Shown here piece after piece: positions 48,838-58,261 of a DNA stretch of 64,000 nt (position 1 is the first letter of the stretch; every line of letters begins with the position of its first letter). The translations under genes and the position numbers were made by a program. Origin of the DNA: Brachyspira hyodysenteriae ATCC 27164 (GTDB lineage Bacteria; Spirochaetota; Brachyspiria; Brachyspirales; Brachyspiraceae); the NCBI RefSeq assembly GCF_001676785.2, contig NZ_CP015910.2, positions 2,418,001 to 2,482,000 on the forward strand, written 5' to 3'. Under the pieces are notes generated by a model. That model searched no databases. It was given only the letters and a program-made list of their open reading frames with translations, and was not told where the DNA came from.

Positions 48838-49758
48838 TTATAATTTTTCTACTTCATCTATACTTAAACCTGTATTATCACTAATGAACTTAATATCTAA
48901 ACCAGATTTTTTAAGACTTTTAGCTATACTTAAAGCTTTATTTTTTTCCCCTTGTTCTATACCTTGTTCTATACCTTGTTCTATACCTTGTTCTATACCT
49001 TGTTCTATACCCTCTTTTATACCTTCCTCTCTCTCTTTTTTTAGCATCAAAGTTTGTCCATATAAAAATGCATCTCTAGCATTATAAACTTCCATTTCTT
49101 TTTCGCTTGATATAAATCTCTCATATTTATCTATTACTTTAGGCATAATATCATTAACCTCCTTTAATTTTTCTTTAACTTTGTCTAAATCCTTAACTGT
49201 AAAAAACTCTATCCAAGATAATATCTTACTTTTCTTGATATCATTTATATTTGAATTATTTAATATCTTTATAAATCTTGGTACTTCTATTATATGCATT
49301 TGCATCATATCCAATGAAACATTATGATTTTCAGTATCTATTAATTTAAAACATCTATGAGCTTTACCATCATCATTAAAGTCCATATTAAAATTTACAA
49401 AGTTAATGCTTATAACCTGACTAATAATATCATAAGATTCATTTTCATTTAATTCGCTTACTATATTTTTTGATATATAATAATATATTCTTTTAACAAA
49501 ATCTATATTTCCTGATAATTGTACTTCTATAATAATTTTTTTATTATCTTTAGTAATTGCTTTAACATCAAGAACTGACTCTTTTAAATTAATGTTTTCT
49601 GGTAAATTATGAGGATTTATTATTTCTAAATTATGTACTTCTTCAAAACCTGAATCTATGAGAACACAATTAACTATATTTTCAAGTATATCTTCATTTC
49701 CAAGAGAACCTAAAAGATAGCGTACAAAGTAATCATTCATTCTGTTAATATTTCTCAT
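48838..49758 (-). CDS. Rpn/PD-(D/E)XK nuclease family protein (transposase_31-like)
   Basis: 306 residues. N-terminal 'MNDYFVRYLLGSLGNEDILE' and 'KESVLDVKAITKDNKKIIIE' with 'VQLS' hold the D-x(n)-E-x-Q/K nuclease core of the Rpn (recombination-promoting nuclease) family. A run of GIEQ repeats (about 250-270) precedes the C-terminal 'GLDIKFISDNTGLSIDEVEK' segment, also common in this family. Rpn proteins cut DNA and promote RecA-independent recombination in E. coli. Despite 'transposase' annotations there are no terminal inverted repeats here, so I treat it as a chromosomal gene. Confidence 0.85.
   Translation of the reverse strand: MRNINRMNDYFVRYLLGSLGNEDILENIVNCVLIDSGFEEVHNLEIINPHNLPENINLKESVLDVKAITKDNKKIIIEVQLSGNIDFVKRIYYYISKNIVSELNENESYDIISQVISINFVNFNMDFNDDGKAHRCFKLIDTENHNVSLDMMQMHIIEVPRFIKILNNSNINDIKKSKILSWIEFFTVKDLDKVKEKLKEVNDIMPKVIDKYERFISSEKEMEVYNARDAFLYGQTLMLKKEREEGIKEGIEQGIEQGIEQGIEQGIEQGEKNKALSIAKSLKKSGLDIKFISDNTGLSIDEVEKL
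48951..49010. repeat. 12-bp tandem repeat inside the Rpn-type gene
   Basis: Five perfect copies of CTTGTTCTATAC, with degenerate units on the 3' side up to about 49034. Because the period is 12 the reading frame is kept, and each unit encodes Glu-Gln-Gly-Ile on the minus strand. Confidence 0.95.
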
Positions 49759-49916
49759 GCGAAAATTATAACAAAAAGGTTAATAAAAGTAAATATTTCT
49801 AAAATTTAATAAAATATCAGTGAGATAAAACTATATTATTTTTATTCTTTACATTTTTACTTCTTATTATATACTATGCATCAGCAAATAAAAATCATCA
49901 AATATAGGATTAAATT

Positions 49917-50807
49917 ATGAATCTTAAAGAATATATGAATATAAGACTTGAAGAAATTAATAAAACTATTGATAATGTATTTGACAAAAGCGATATAGAA
50001 TTAGAAAATAGTTTTATAGAAATGCTTAAATATCCATTGGATGCGGGCGGAAAGAGATTAAGACCTATACTCACATGTTTGGCATGCGAGCTTTTCAATG
50101 GCGATTATAAAAAATCTATAATACCGGCTGTGGCATTAGAGCTTATACATACATATTCTTTAGTTCATGATGATTTGCCTGCTATGGATAATGATGATTT
50201 AAGAAGAGGAAAACCTACAACACATGTAAAATACGGCGAAGCTAATGCTATACTTGTAGGAGACGGACTTTTAACTCATGCTTTTCAATTACTTTCAAAA
50301 ACAGATGTTAAAGACAGCACTTTAAGAAAGCTTTTATTTGAATTGAGTTATGCTGCTGGAATAAATGGAATGGTTATGGGGCAATTTATAGACTTATATT
50401 ATGAAGAGAAAGAAATTAACTTTGATATGCTTAAAATTCTTCATGCTAAAAAAACAGGTGCTATGATAAGAGGTGCTATAAGACTCGGAGCAATTTCATC
50501 AGAAAACATAAACGATAATGATATAGAAAATATAACAAAATACGGAGAAGCTATAGGACTAGCATTCCAAATTCAGGACGATATACTTGATGTTATTTCA
50601 GACAATGAAACTTTAGGAAAAACTGTTGGTAAAGATGAAAAAGAAGGTAAACTTACTTATGTTAAACAGTTCGGACTTGAAGGAGCAAAAGAAGAAGCCA
50701 AAAAAGTAATTGAAAAATCTATTGAATATCTAAAACCTTATAAAGAAAGCGAAGCTAAAAATATATTAATAGAATTAGCAAATTACATAATAGAAAGAAA
50801 ATCATAA
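49917..50807 (+). CDS. ispA: Farnesyl diphosphate synthase-type polyprenyl synthase
   Basis: 296 residues. The first Asp-rich motif 'VHDDLPAMDNDDLRRGKPT' (DDxxxxD, the bacterial FPP synthase form) and the second 'FQIQDDILDV' are intact. 'PLDAGGKRLRPILT' near residue 40 is the IPP-binding region. Length and motifs fit short-chain (C15) synthases, though geranylgeranyl diphosphate cannot be excluded. It supplies the substrate of the squalene synthase-like enzyme at 41.3 kb and of undecaprenyl synthesis. No xseB or dxs gene is adjacent. Confidence 0.9.
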   Translation: MNLKEYMNIRLEEINKTIDNVFDKSDIELENSFIEMLKYPLDAGGKRLRPILTCLACELFNGDYKKSIIPAVALELIHTYSLVHDDLPAMDNDDLRRGKPTTHVKYGEANAILVGDGLLTHAFQLLSKTDVKDSTLRKLLFELSYAAGINGMVMGQFIDLYYEEKEINFDMLKILHAKKTGAMIRGAIRLGAISSENINDNDIENITKYGEAIGLAFQIQDDILDVISDNETLGKTVGKDEKEGKLTYVKQFGLEGAKEEAKKVIEKSIEYLKPYKESEAKNILIELANYIIERKS

Positions 50808-50896
50808 CTATATACATTATTACAAATGGTTAAACTCTTTTTATAACTCGCCGATAACAAAATAAAAAATAAATAATAAGAAATTTATAATATATT

Positions 50897-52750
50897 ATGA
50901 ATGAAATAAAAAAAATAAATTTAGAAGCAATAAATAAAAATATAAAGGCATATCCATATGATTTCATTAATATGCTTGAAAATGCCAAAGAATCAGATAT
51001 AACTTTACAGGTAATAGAAACAAAATCTCAAAAACCTTCCGGTAAAGCCACAAAAAACGGAAAACAAATACTTCTTCATAGTGCTTATGACCCAGTAAAA
51101 GAGGCTAATACTTTAATAAAAGAAATTGAAAATGATGAAGATTTGGATTTAGTCTTTGTATTTGGAATAGGCGGAGGATATTTAATTAATGCCGTTAGAA
51201 AATTGAATGTTTCTGTTGCGGTAATTGAACCTGATATAAATTTTTTTAATACTTTAATAGATAATTTCAAATTAGATAAAATACTTGAAGATAATAAAAT
51301 AACTTTCTTTATAGGCGGAAATGATGATGAGGATATAGAGAAGTTTATATCATTAACAACAACAAAGAAAGTAAAATTTTTCATTACAAGATCATACTCT
51401 ACCCTATTTGCTGAAGAAGCTTTGCATTATCAAAGCAAAGTACTTTCAGTAGTTGATAAAAAAATAATAAATATAAACACTATTTCAAGATTTGATAAAC
51501 TCTGGGCCTATAATATAGCTTCTAATGCAGTTGAAATTGCTACGCATTATGGAGTTAATAGATTTTTTGATAAATACAAAAACATTCCAGCAGTTATAGT
51601 ATCAGCAGGCCCTTCTCTTGAAAAAAACATAAAAAAATTAAAAGAGATGAAAAATAAAGCTATTATAATAGCGGTTGATACTGCAATGAAGCCATTATCA
51701 TCGCATGGCATATCTCCTCATTTTGTAATTACAATAGATCCTCAAAAGAAAAACTCTAAATATTTCAGAAATATTCATTTTGAAGATACTGTATTAATAT
51801 CCGAATCTTCTGTCGATCATGAGGCTGTAGAATCATTTAATGGATCAATATTCTTTATAGATTCTATATTCCCACTTGCAAAATATTTTATGAAGCCTTT
51901 AGGACATAGAGGCGATATCACCATGGGAGGAAGCGTCTCCACTGCTGCTTATGATTTTGCTGTAAAAATAGGTGCTAATCCCATAATAATGATTGGTTTG
52001 GATTTATCTTTCCCTAATCATCAGACTCATATAAAAGGAAGCTATCATGAAGAGAATTTCTTTACTGAAATAGGAAAGTTAGACTCATATGACAGCAGAA
52101 TATACAAAGTGCTTGTTTCAGGAAATCTAAGAGAAGAGAAAAACATTTACGGCGAAAGTGTATTCACAGATTCAAGATTCGATATGTACAGAAATTGGTA
52201 TGAAGCTCAATGTACTAATAACAGAAAAATAAAATTCTACAATGCCACAGAAGGCGGTGTAATAATAAAAGCAATGGAAAATATTACACTTCAGGAACTC
52301 ATAGATAAATTTGAAGACATAAACATACAAATAGATAAAAATGACAGAAATACAGCAGACAAAACAAAAATACTAGAGAATCTAAATAATGGATTAATAA
52401 AAATAGATAAAGAAATTATATCATTAAAGCCTTATGTTGAAGAGGCTATTAATTTATGCTATACGATAAATGACGAATTATCAAGACATAGAAAAGTAGA
52501 TAAACTTATTGCCAAATTAGATGAATCTGATGCTAAAATACTCACTATAAGCAAAGTTAATGAGTTTTTAGGTATTACAATGCAGAAAACTATCAAAACT
52601 ATCACAGAAGGTTTTGAGTTTAAAGATGAAACTATGCATAAATCAATAATAAGTTCTTTCAAACTATACGAAGCTATGAAAGACAGTATTGATTTTAACC
52701 ATTATATAATAGAGCGAGCATTAATAAAAATAAACAAAGAATTAGAATAA
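50897..52750 (+). CDS. Motility-associated (Maf/DUF115) glycosyltransferase family protein
   Basis: 617 residues. N-terminal 'NGKQILLHSAYDPVKEA' and 'VFVFGIGGGYLINAV', then the DUF115/MptE-like core at about 215-400: 'IPAVIVSAGPSLEKNIKKLK', 'AIIIAVDTAMKPLSSHGISP', 'HFVITIDPQ' and 'TMGGSVSTAAYDFAVKIGAN' with 'MIGLDLSF'. Maf proteins transfer nonulosonic acid sugars to flagellin in Campylobacter, Helicobacter and Clostridium. Spirochaete flagella are periplasmic but their flagellins can be glycosylated. A -10-like TATAAT (50886-50891) lies five bases before ATG 50897 and no ribosome-binding site is seen. Confidence 0.85.
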   Translation: MNEIKKINLEAINKNIKAYPYDFINMLENAKESDITLQVIETKSQKPSGKATKNGKQILLHSAYDPVKEANTLIKEIENDEDLDLVFVFGIGGGYLINAVRKLNVSVAVIEPDINFFNTLIDNFKLDKILEDNKITFFIGGNDDEDIEKFISLTTTKKVKFFITRSYSTLFAEEALHYQSKVLSVVDKKIININTISRFDKLWAYNIASNAVEIATHYGVNRFFDKYKNIPAVIVSAGPSLEKNIKKLKEMKNKAIIIAVDTAMKPLSSHGISPHFVITIDPQKKNSKYFRNIHFEDTVLISESSVDHEAVESFNGSIFFIDSIFPLAKYFMKPLGHRGDITMGGSVSTAAYDFAVKIGANPIIMIGLDLSFPNHQTHIKGSYHEENFFTEIGKLDSYDSRIYKVLVSGNLREEKNIYGESVFTDSRFDMYRNWYEAQCTNNRKIKFYNATEGGVIIKAMENITLQELIDKFEDINIQIDKNDRNTADKTKILENLNNGLIKIDKEIISLKPYVEEAINLCYTINDELSRHRKVDKLIAKLDESDAKILTISKVNEFLGITMQKTIKTITEGFEFKDETMHKSIISSFKLYEAMKDSIDFNHYIIERALIKINKELE

Positions 52751-52950
52751 AAGTTCTTCATACACACTATTATATAAATTTTCAATATAATAAAAATTAG
52801 AAATCAAAATAATATTGTAAATTGAGTAAATAACTGCTATAATATGTATATACATATATAAATAGTATTTGAAAACCATATTTTTTCTTATGGTATTTTA
52901 TATTTTTTCCGATAAAGATTGATAGTAGTATTTTTTTAAGGTAATTAGTT

Positions 52951-54354
52951 ATGAAATATAGAATATTATTACTTTTATTAATTGTATCAAATCTATCATT
53001 CGCAAATGACAATTTTTTGGATACAATTACACTGGATCAAATAAAAAGAATTTATCCTAATGATAATGTAGTTTCCCCTTCAAGCTACACTATAAGTATG
53101 AATTTTGATTTAAATAGGTATAGATTAAATGAACCTATAACTATGGAAATAAAAATACATGCTAAAAAGGGAACTATAAGCTTTACAAATTCAGTTAATC
53201 CATTTAATAATTACAGCTTTACAGTTTATGATAACTATAATAATCCTGTAGTGTCATCAGATAATTATACTATTTGGAAATATAAAAATGAAAGAACTTT
53301 AGATAATTCTCAAGATAGAATAGTAACACTTAATGAGGGTGAAAGTTTTTCATATTATATAGATTTAAATAATTGGTTCCATTTTGATAAAATAGGAAGA
53401 TATAGAATAGAATGCAGTTTCAACCCTATGCCTGAAATAAGCGATAATTTTTCTATGCATGCTGATACTGCATATTTCCTATTAGAAAATGCTAGAGTAT
53501 ATCAAACTCAAACAAATAGTGCACCTGTTTATATTACTAATAATAACAACAATAGTAATATACCTCAAAATCAGGGTGTATTGTATGATTATGCTCCGTC
53601 AAGCATTATATCTAATACTTTATTTTCTATGAAAAATAAAGATTGGACTAATTATTATACTTATATGCATATGCCTTCTATAATTAGCATAAGCCAAAGG
53701 TACTATGAAACATATAGAAGTAATTACAGCAATGCATATTTAGAAGATTTTACAGATACAGGTATTCAGCAAAAGGCAAGACAATTAAGTTTTGAGAATT
53801 TCTTAAGAACTCAATTCTCAGATACTGTAAGTGCTGAAATGTTGAGAACTAATTTTGGAAATAATTTCTTAAATAATTTAGAAATGGCTTATAAATCAAG
53901 TAATATAAGAGAACTTGCTATAAGATTTGATATTCTTTACAGAACTTCTTTACCTGAAGATAGAAAAGTTTTATTTGAAGAGTTTAAAAAATATTTAACT
54001 TCTGCTTATGACAGACAGGTAAGAAATACATTTATAGCAGAACTTCAAAGAGATATAATTTCCACTAAAGATGCTAAATTGAGAGGACATTATACTGCTG
54101 TACTAGATATGATAAAAAAAGAATATGATCCTGCTGTAACTTATACGCTTTTAAATTACACAATAGACAAAACAACTGTTACTCAGGAATATGGCTTGCA
54201 AAAAGCTGAAGTAGAAGCTACACTTTATCATAGATACTTTAATGCCGATACAGGAGATATTTATGATCCTGTTGTAAAAAGAACTTTCGTTTTGAGAAGA
54301 ATGGGAGAATATTGGTATATAGTTAATTACTATGATACAGTTGTAAACAATTAA
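52951..54354 (+). CDS. Large exported protein of unknown function
   Basis: 467 residues with a signal peptide ('MKYRILLLLLIVSNLSFA', cleavage about 18). Residues 45-180 look like a beta-sandwich ('SMNFDLNRYRLNEPITMEIK', 'GRYRIECSFNPMPEISDNFS'); a Gln/Asn-rich linker follows, then a helical region and a final strand-rich part ('VKRTFVLRRMGEYWYIVNYY') like a nuclear-transport-factor-type tail. No family is recognised. It is followed by a strong terminator. Confidence 0.65.
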   Translation: MKYRILLLLLIVSNLSFANDNFLDTITLDQIKRIYPNDNVVSPSSYTISMNFDLNRYRLNEPITMEIKIHAKKGTISFTNSVNPFNNYSFTVYDNYNNPVVSSDNYTIWKYKNERTLDNSQDRIVTLNEGESFSYYIDLNNWFHFDKIGRYRIECSFNPMPEISDNFSMHADTAYFLLENARVYQTQTNSAPVYITNNNNNSNIPQNQGVLYDYAPSSIISNTLFSMKNKDWTNYYTYMHMPSIISISQRYYETYRSNYSNAYLEDFTDTGIQQKARQLSFENFLRTQFSDTVSAEMLRTNFGNNFLNNLEMAYKSSNIRELAIRFDILYRTSLPEDRKVLFEEFKKYLTSAYDRQVRNTFIAELQRDIISTKDAKLRGHYTAVLDMIKKEYDPAVTYTLLNYTIDKTTVTQEYGLQKAEVEATLYHRYFNADTGDIYDPVVKRTFVLRRMGEYWYIVNYYDTVVNN

Positions 54355-54383
54355 AAAATATAAATTATTATAAATAATAATAT

Positions 54384-54428
54384 AAAGTGAGAAAATTATA
54401 ATTATTTATATTTTCTCACTTTTTTTAT
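54384..54428 (+). terminator. Rho-independent terminator
   Basis: Perfect 12-bp stem AAAGTGAGAAAA / TTTTCTCACTTT (54384-54395, 54411-54422) followed by T residues, between the exported protein and the chemoreceptor gene. Confidence 0.9.
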
Positions 54429-54450
54429 ACTATATTATTGGAGCACTGAT

Positions 54451-56277
54451 ATGTCAAAAAATAAAAAAATACACCTAATGATAAAATTCATTTTACCATT
54501 TGCAATATTTTTAACTATTATGTATTTCATAATATTATTTGTTTATAGGAATATTTATATTAATTCTTTTTTTAATAATAAAACATTTAAAGCAATGAGT
54601 ATACATGATTTAATAGAATCAAAATTAAATAATGTAAATGAGGTTATAGATGTTTTAGACTCTTATCTTAAAATAGATGATCTGCCTTATGAATATTTTG
54701 GAGATGCTATAACAAATATATCACAGCTTAGCGATGATTATATGAATATATATTTTGGAGATACTGTGCCGTATCCTACAGGAGGTATTTTTATAAACTC
54801 TTTAGAGCCTTTCCCTACCGATTATGATCAAACATCTAGAGGTTGGTATAAATCTGCAGTGGCTAATAATAAGAAAATTTATATAACAGATCCTTATGTT
54901 GATTTTGCTACAAAAAAAATATGTATAACTTTTGCTAAGGCAATATATACAAATAATACTCAGTTAAAAGGTGTAGTTGCTATAGACTTTGGTAAGATGG
55001 ATGATATAGTTCAAAATACTATATACGAAGAAAATGTTAATTTAGTTACTAAAAATGGTATGTTTATTAACAATACAGATAAAAATAAAGTATTAAGTGA
55101 AAATTATAAAATATTTAATGATATTAATTTCCCTAACATTCAGCAATATATTATTGATGGTAAAAATTATACAAATACATATAAAGATAATTGGTATATG
55201 GTACAAAAATTAGAAACAGTTCCTTGGAGTATAGTATTAAGCGGAAATTTATCTCAGGTACAAAATCAAATCAAAGCACTTATGTTTATATTATTACTAG
55301 TTCTTCTAATAATAATTTTATTGGAAAGTATTTTAGTTGTTATAATAGTTAATCCTATAACTGCTTCTTTAGATCAGGCTATAGCAAATATAAAACTTAT
55401 GAATGATGGTTACTTCAATAGTACTTTCAATGAAAAAATGCTATCTAAAAAAGATCAGACAGCTGAATTATATAAAAATATAAAAAGCATGCAGGACAAT
55501 ATAGGAAGAATTGTTTATAATTTAAAAGAAAACATAAACAATATAAATTCATCTATTGATACAATACAATATGGAAGTAAAAATTTATCAGATAGAACAA
55601 CATCTCAGGCAGCATCATTGGAAGAATTATCTGCTTCAACAGAAAGTTTATCAAACTCTTTAAGAAATACTTCTGTTAATACGGAACATGCTAAGAATAT
55701 GAGTTTGGAAGTAGCTAATTCTACATTAACCGGAGTAGAAGCTGTTAATGTTATATCTAATAATATGGCTGAAATATCAGAATCTAGTAAGCAAATATCG
55801 GATATAACAAAACTTATTCAGTCAATAGCCTTTCAAACTAATATATTAGCACTTAATGCCTCAGTAGAAGCTGCAAGAGCAGGAGAACAAGGAAGAGGAT
55901 TTGCTGTAGTAGCAAGCGAGGTTCGTTCTTTGGCACAAACAGTTAATGAAGCGGCTAATAATATTACAAAGATAGTAAATGATACTGTTGCTAAAATAGA
56001 ACATGGTAATGAGTCAGTAGCACACTCTACAGATATTCTTCAAAAAATTTCATCTTCTGCTAAAGAAGTAGTAGATGTACTAACTGAAATAAGCACAACT
56101 GCTATTAATGAACAAAATAGTATAATGCAGATTAATCAAACTATAATATCTTTAAATAGTATTACTCAGGAAAATTCATCAATAGCTGAAGACAGTGCTA
56201 ATTCAAGCAATGAGGTGAAAAATATGACTGAATATATAGTTAATGATATAAATTACTTCAAATTTAGTGAGAGGTAG
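54451..56277 (+). CDS. Methyl-accepting chemotaxis protein
   Basis: 608 residues. Transmembrane helix 1 (about 12-32), periplasmic dCache-type domain (40-270) containing 'DYDQTSRGWYKSAVANNKKI' and 'TDPYVDFATKKICITFAKAI', typical of amino-acid-binding Cache domains. Transmembrane helix 2 (about 275-300), HAMP-like linker and signalling domain with tip '[18 protein letters not shown]' and '[18 protein letters not shown]'. It differs from the 26-33 kb receptors in its sensor half. The RGWYxxA motif suggests an amino-acid or related ligand; this is inference. Confidence 0.93.
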   Translation: MSKNKKIHLMIKFILPFAIFLTIMYFIILFVYRNIYINSFFNNKTFKAMSIHDLIESKLNNVNEVIDVLDSYLKIDDLPYEYFGDAITNISQLSDDYMNIYFGDTVPYPTGGIFINSLEPFPTDYDQTSRGWYKSAVANNKKIYITDPYVDFATKKICITFAKAIYTNNTQLKGVVAIDFGKMDDIVQNTIYEENVNLVTKNGMFINNTDKNKVLSENYKIFNDINFPNIQQYIIDGKNYTNTYKDNWYMVQKLETVPWSIVLSGNLSQVQNQIKALMFILLLVLLIIILLESILVVIIVNPITASLDQAIANIKLMNDGYFNSTFNEKMLSKKDQTAELYKNIKSMQDNIGRIVYNLKENINNINSSIDTIQYGSKNLSDRTTSQAASLEELSASTESLSNSLRNTSVNTEHAKNMSLEVANSTLTGVEAVNVISNNMAEISESSKQISDITKLIQSIAFQTNILALNASVEAARAGEQGRGFAVVASEVRSLAQTVNEAANNITKIVNDTVAKIEHGNESVAHSTDILQKISSSAKEVVDVLTEISTTAINEQNSIMQINQTIISLNSITQENSSIAEDSANSSNEVKNMTEYIVNDINYFKFSER

Positions 56278-56325
56278 TAAATATTTTTAATTAAATTTAT
56301 TATTTTTTATTATTGCTAATAAAAA

Positions 56326-56402
56326 TTGTTAGCTCTCGCTACGCGTGCCTACGGCAAAGGCCCTGTCAAGTAAACTTGCCAGAGGCTCACAATTTTTATA
56401 AT
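56326..56402. repeat. Small hairpin repeat, family 3, copy 2
   Basis: AAAAATTGTTAGC ... GGCTCACAATTTTTAT arms enclose a GC-rich block (CGTGCCTACGGCAA, also found inside family 2 copy 1) and an inner hairpin with CAAGTAAACTTG. Compared with 14566-14630 the arms and loop are kept while the inner stem bases differ. Confidence 0.6.
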
Positions 56403-56449
56403 TAGCTTTACAACACTAAATTAAATATTATTATGATATAAGTTTTTAA

Positions 56450-56609
56450 AGCGATAAACGAGCAGCTGATAACTTTAGTTGTCAGCTAGATTTTAGCGAG
56501 TTTATCGCTAGCAATAATAAAAAATTATTATTTTCTATTATTGTTATGCTCTCCTACTCCTAAAGGCTTAACTTAATAAATTAAGTTAAGGGCTTCGGCT
56601 CGTTTTTAT
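56450..56609. repeat. Stacked hairpins in the gap between chemoreceptor and rpmE
   Basis: AGCGATAAAC (56450-56459) pairs with GTTTATCGCT (56500-56509), enclosing AGCTGATAAC / GTTGTCAGCT with one G-U pair. A third perfect hairpin, CTTAACTTAAT-aa-ATTAAGTTAAG, lies at 56567-56590, followed by GGCTTCGGCTCG. No open reading frame covers it. This and the family 3 repeat account for most of the 442-nt gap; the rest is plain AT-rich sequence. Confidence 0.6.
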
Positions 56610-56719
56610 ATTTCAATTCCAATATTTAAAAAATTATTATTTTACAGTATTGCAAAAAGAAAGATTTTATAATATAATATATACTTACTTATATTTTACT
56701 TTTAATGGGAGAAGCAAAA

Positions 56720-56923
56720 ATGAAAAAAGATATACATCCTCAATATTTTGAAACAGATGTAAACTGTGCTTGCGGTGCTAACTTTAAAATTCACTCAGTA
56801 CAAAAAAGTTTACACGTAGATATTTGTCATAACTGCCACCCTTTCTTTACAGGAAAACAAAAAATTCTTGATACAGCAGGAAGAGTTGATAAATTTAAAA
56901 AACGTTATGGCTTAAAAAAATAA
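56720..56923 (+). CDS. rpmE: 50S ribosomal protein L31 (zinc form)
   Basis: 67 residues from ATG 56720, with GGGAGAA placed correctly as ribosome-binding site; an in-frame ATG at 56705 would put that site inside the gene. '[11 protein letters not shown]' is the normal L31 start. Two cysteine pairs (C16-A-C18, C37-HN-C40) show it is the zinc-binding, C+ form. It ends 'FKKRYGLKK'. Many bacteria replace it with a zinc-free copy when zinc is scarce; no such copy is in this window. Confidence 0.95.
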   Translation: MKKDIHPQYFETDVNCACGANFKIHSVQKSLHVDICHNCHPFFTGKQKILDTAGRVDKFKKRYGLKK

Positions 56924-56950
56924 TGCATGAAAGTAAATTGTATAAAAAAT

Positions 56951-56994
56951 AATTAGTTTAAGTTATTTATTTACTTAGACTAATTATTTTTTTA
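56951..56994 (+). terminator. Rho-independent terminator after rpmE
   Basis: 13-bp stem AATTAGTTTAAGT / ACTTAGACTAATT with one G-U pair (56951-56963, 56973-56985), followed by a T tract. Confidence 0.85.
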
Positions 56995-57070
56995 TTAAGA
57001 ACATATTATCTTTATTAATCAAATAAAAAATAATCTCAATCTAAATAATAATTAAATATTAGGATTCATC

Positions 57071-57775
57071 ATGAAATTTATAATAGAAGATAGAGTATTC
57101 GAAACTCTAAACGATATGTGTGTTGCTGTGATAATTGCAAAAGGAATTAATAACCAAAATAAAATAAATGATATATCAATAATGCTTAAAGAAAGTATTT
57201 CAAATGCTGAAAAAGAATTTGAGAATATAAAGGTAAAAGAAAGCGAATATATAAAATGTTATAGAGATGCTTTTCAAAAACTAAATATCAATCCTAATAA
57301 ATTCATGTGTTCTATAGAAGCATTACTCACAAGAATATCAAAAAAGAAAGGAATGCCTGAAATAAATTCTGTAGTAGATTTAGTTAATGCTGTTTCTATT
57401 AAATATAAACTTCCTATGGGTGCTCATGATTTAGATTCTATGAATAATGAAGATTTTTATATTAGATATTCTGTAGATGCTGATACATTCCTTCCATTTG
57501 GTGAAACTGAAACAGAAAAAGTTGATAATAATGAATTAGTTTATGCTGTTGCTCATGATATAAGAACTAGAAGATGGATATGGAGACAAAGCGAATATGG
57601 AAAAATTACTGAAAACTCTTCAAATATAATATTTCCTATAGATGCTTTTATAGGTATCAATGATGACAAAGCTATCAAGGCTAGAGATGAGCTTGCTGAA
57701 TTATTAGCAAAATTTTTTAACTGCGATATAAAAACAGGAATTATAGATTCTAAAAATAATTATATAGAATTTTAA
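57071..57775 (+). CDS. B3/B4 domain protein (PheT-like tRNA-binding fold)
   Basis: 234 residues forming a single B3/B4 domain like that of the phenylalanyl-tRNA synthetase beta chain: 'KCYRDAFQKLNINPNKFMCS', 'ALLTRISKKKGMPEINSVVD', 'VNAVSIKYKLPMGAHDLDSM' and the later 'VAHDIRTRRWIWRQSEYGKI'. Free-standing B3/B4 proteins are widespread; some are thought to edit mischarged tRNA or bind sugars and amino acids, but the role is not settled. No signal peptide. It stands alone. Confidence 0.85.
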   Translation: MKFIIEDRVFETLNDMCVAVIIAKGINNQNKINDISIMLKESISNAEKEFENIKVKESEYIKCYRDAFQKLNINPNKFMCSIEALLTRISKKKGMPEINSVVDLVNAVSIKYKLPMGAHDLDSMNNEDFYIRYSVDADTFLPFGETETEKVDNNELVYAVAHDIRTRRWIWRQSEYGKITENSSNIIFPIDAFIGINDDKAIKARDELAELLAKFFNCDIKTGIIDSKNNYIEF

Positions 57776-57787
57776 CTTTATTCTAAT

Positions 57788-58098
57788 ACCCGCCCTTTTA
57801 AATTTATTGTTTTATTAAAAATAAAAATTTAAATTGGATTTATTGCGTACATTGAAAAAGCACACCCACCCAAGTGTTAATTAGATTTATAATTTTTATT
57901 AACGCACGGTGAACTAAATTTATAATATAATAAAAATCTGAATTAAAAACAAATCTATATTTTTTATCTTATTCTGCGTGCGATAAGAATATTACAAATT
58001 TAAAAACTTTTGGGTGGGCAGCTAAAATATCAGTTAAATTTAATTAAGAAAAATAGTGTAAAAATTACAGAATAGTATTGTAAGGCTAAAGGGCGGGC
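57788..58098. repeat. Nested inverted-repeat element, family 1, copy C
   Basis: Starts 13 nt after the B3/B4 stop codon. Outer arms ACCCGCCCTTTTA (57788-57800) and AAAGGGCGGG (58088-58097); middle arms CACCCACCCAAG (57863-57874) and CTTTTGGGTGGG (58007-58018); inner arms AACGCACGG (57901-57909) and CTGCGTGCG (57974-57982). All three pairs are intact, making this the best-preserved copy. The spacers between arms differ widely from copy A, so the arms are what is conserved. Confidence 0.85.
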
Positions 58099-58144
58099 AA
58101 ATATAATTATATTATAATTAAATAGTAATACCACTCATTGAATA

Positions 58145-58261
58145 AAATACTATGTCTTTTTGCAACTTTGGCGAAGCCCGCAGAACGTGTGTGGCAAAAA
58201 AAAGTTGATAATATATTTATAAAATATAGAAATTGACAAAATATAATTGTTTGGGTATATA
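58145..58261. repeat. GC-rich dispersed repeat, family 2, partial copy 2
   Basis: Contains a GGCGAAGCCCGCAG block with TTTTTGC/GCAAAAAA arms and ends with a 29-nt segment (58233-58261) nearly identical to 14493-14521. The end abuts the RND gene stop codon at 58262. The same 29 nt occur inverted at 61580-61608, on the other side of the RND gene. Confidence 0.7.

Noticed and set aside
48838-49758. Transposase / insertion sequence
   Set aside because: The protein belongs to a family often annotated as putative transposase, but there are no terminal inverted repeats or target duplications next to it.
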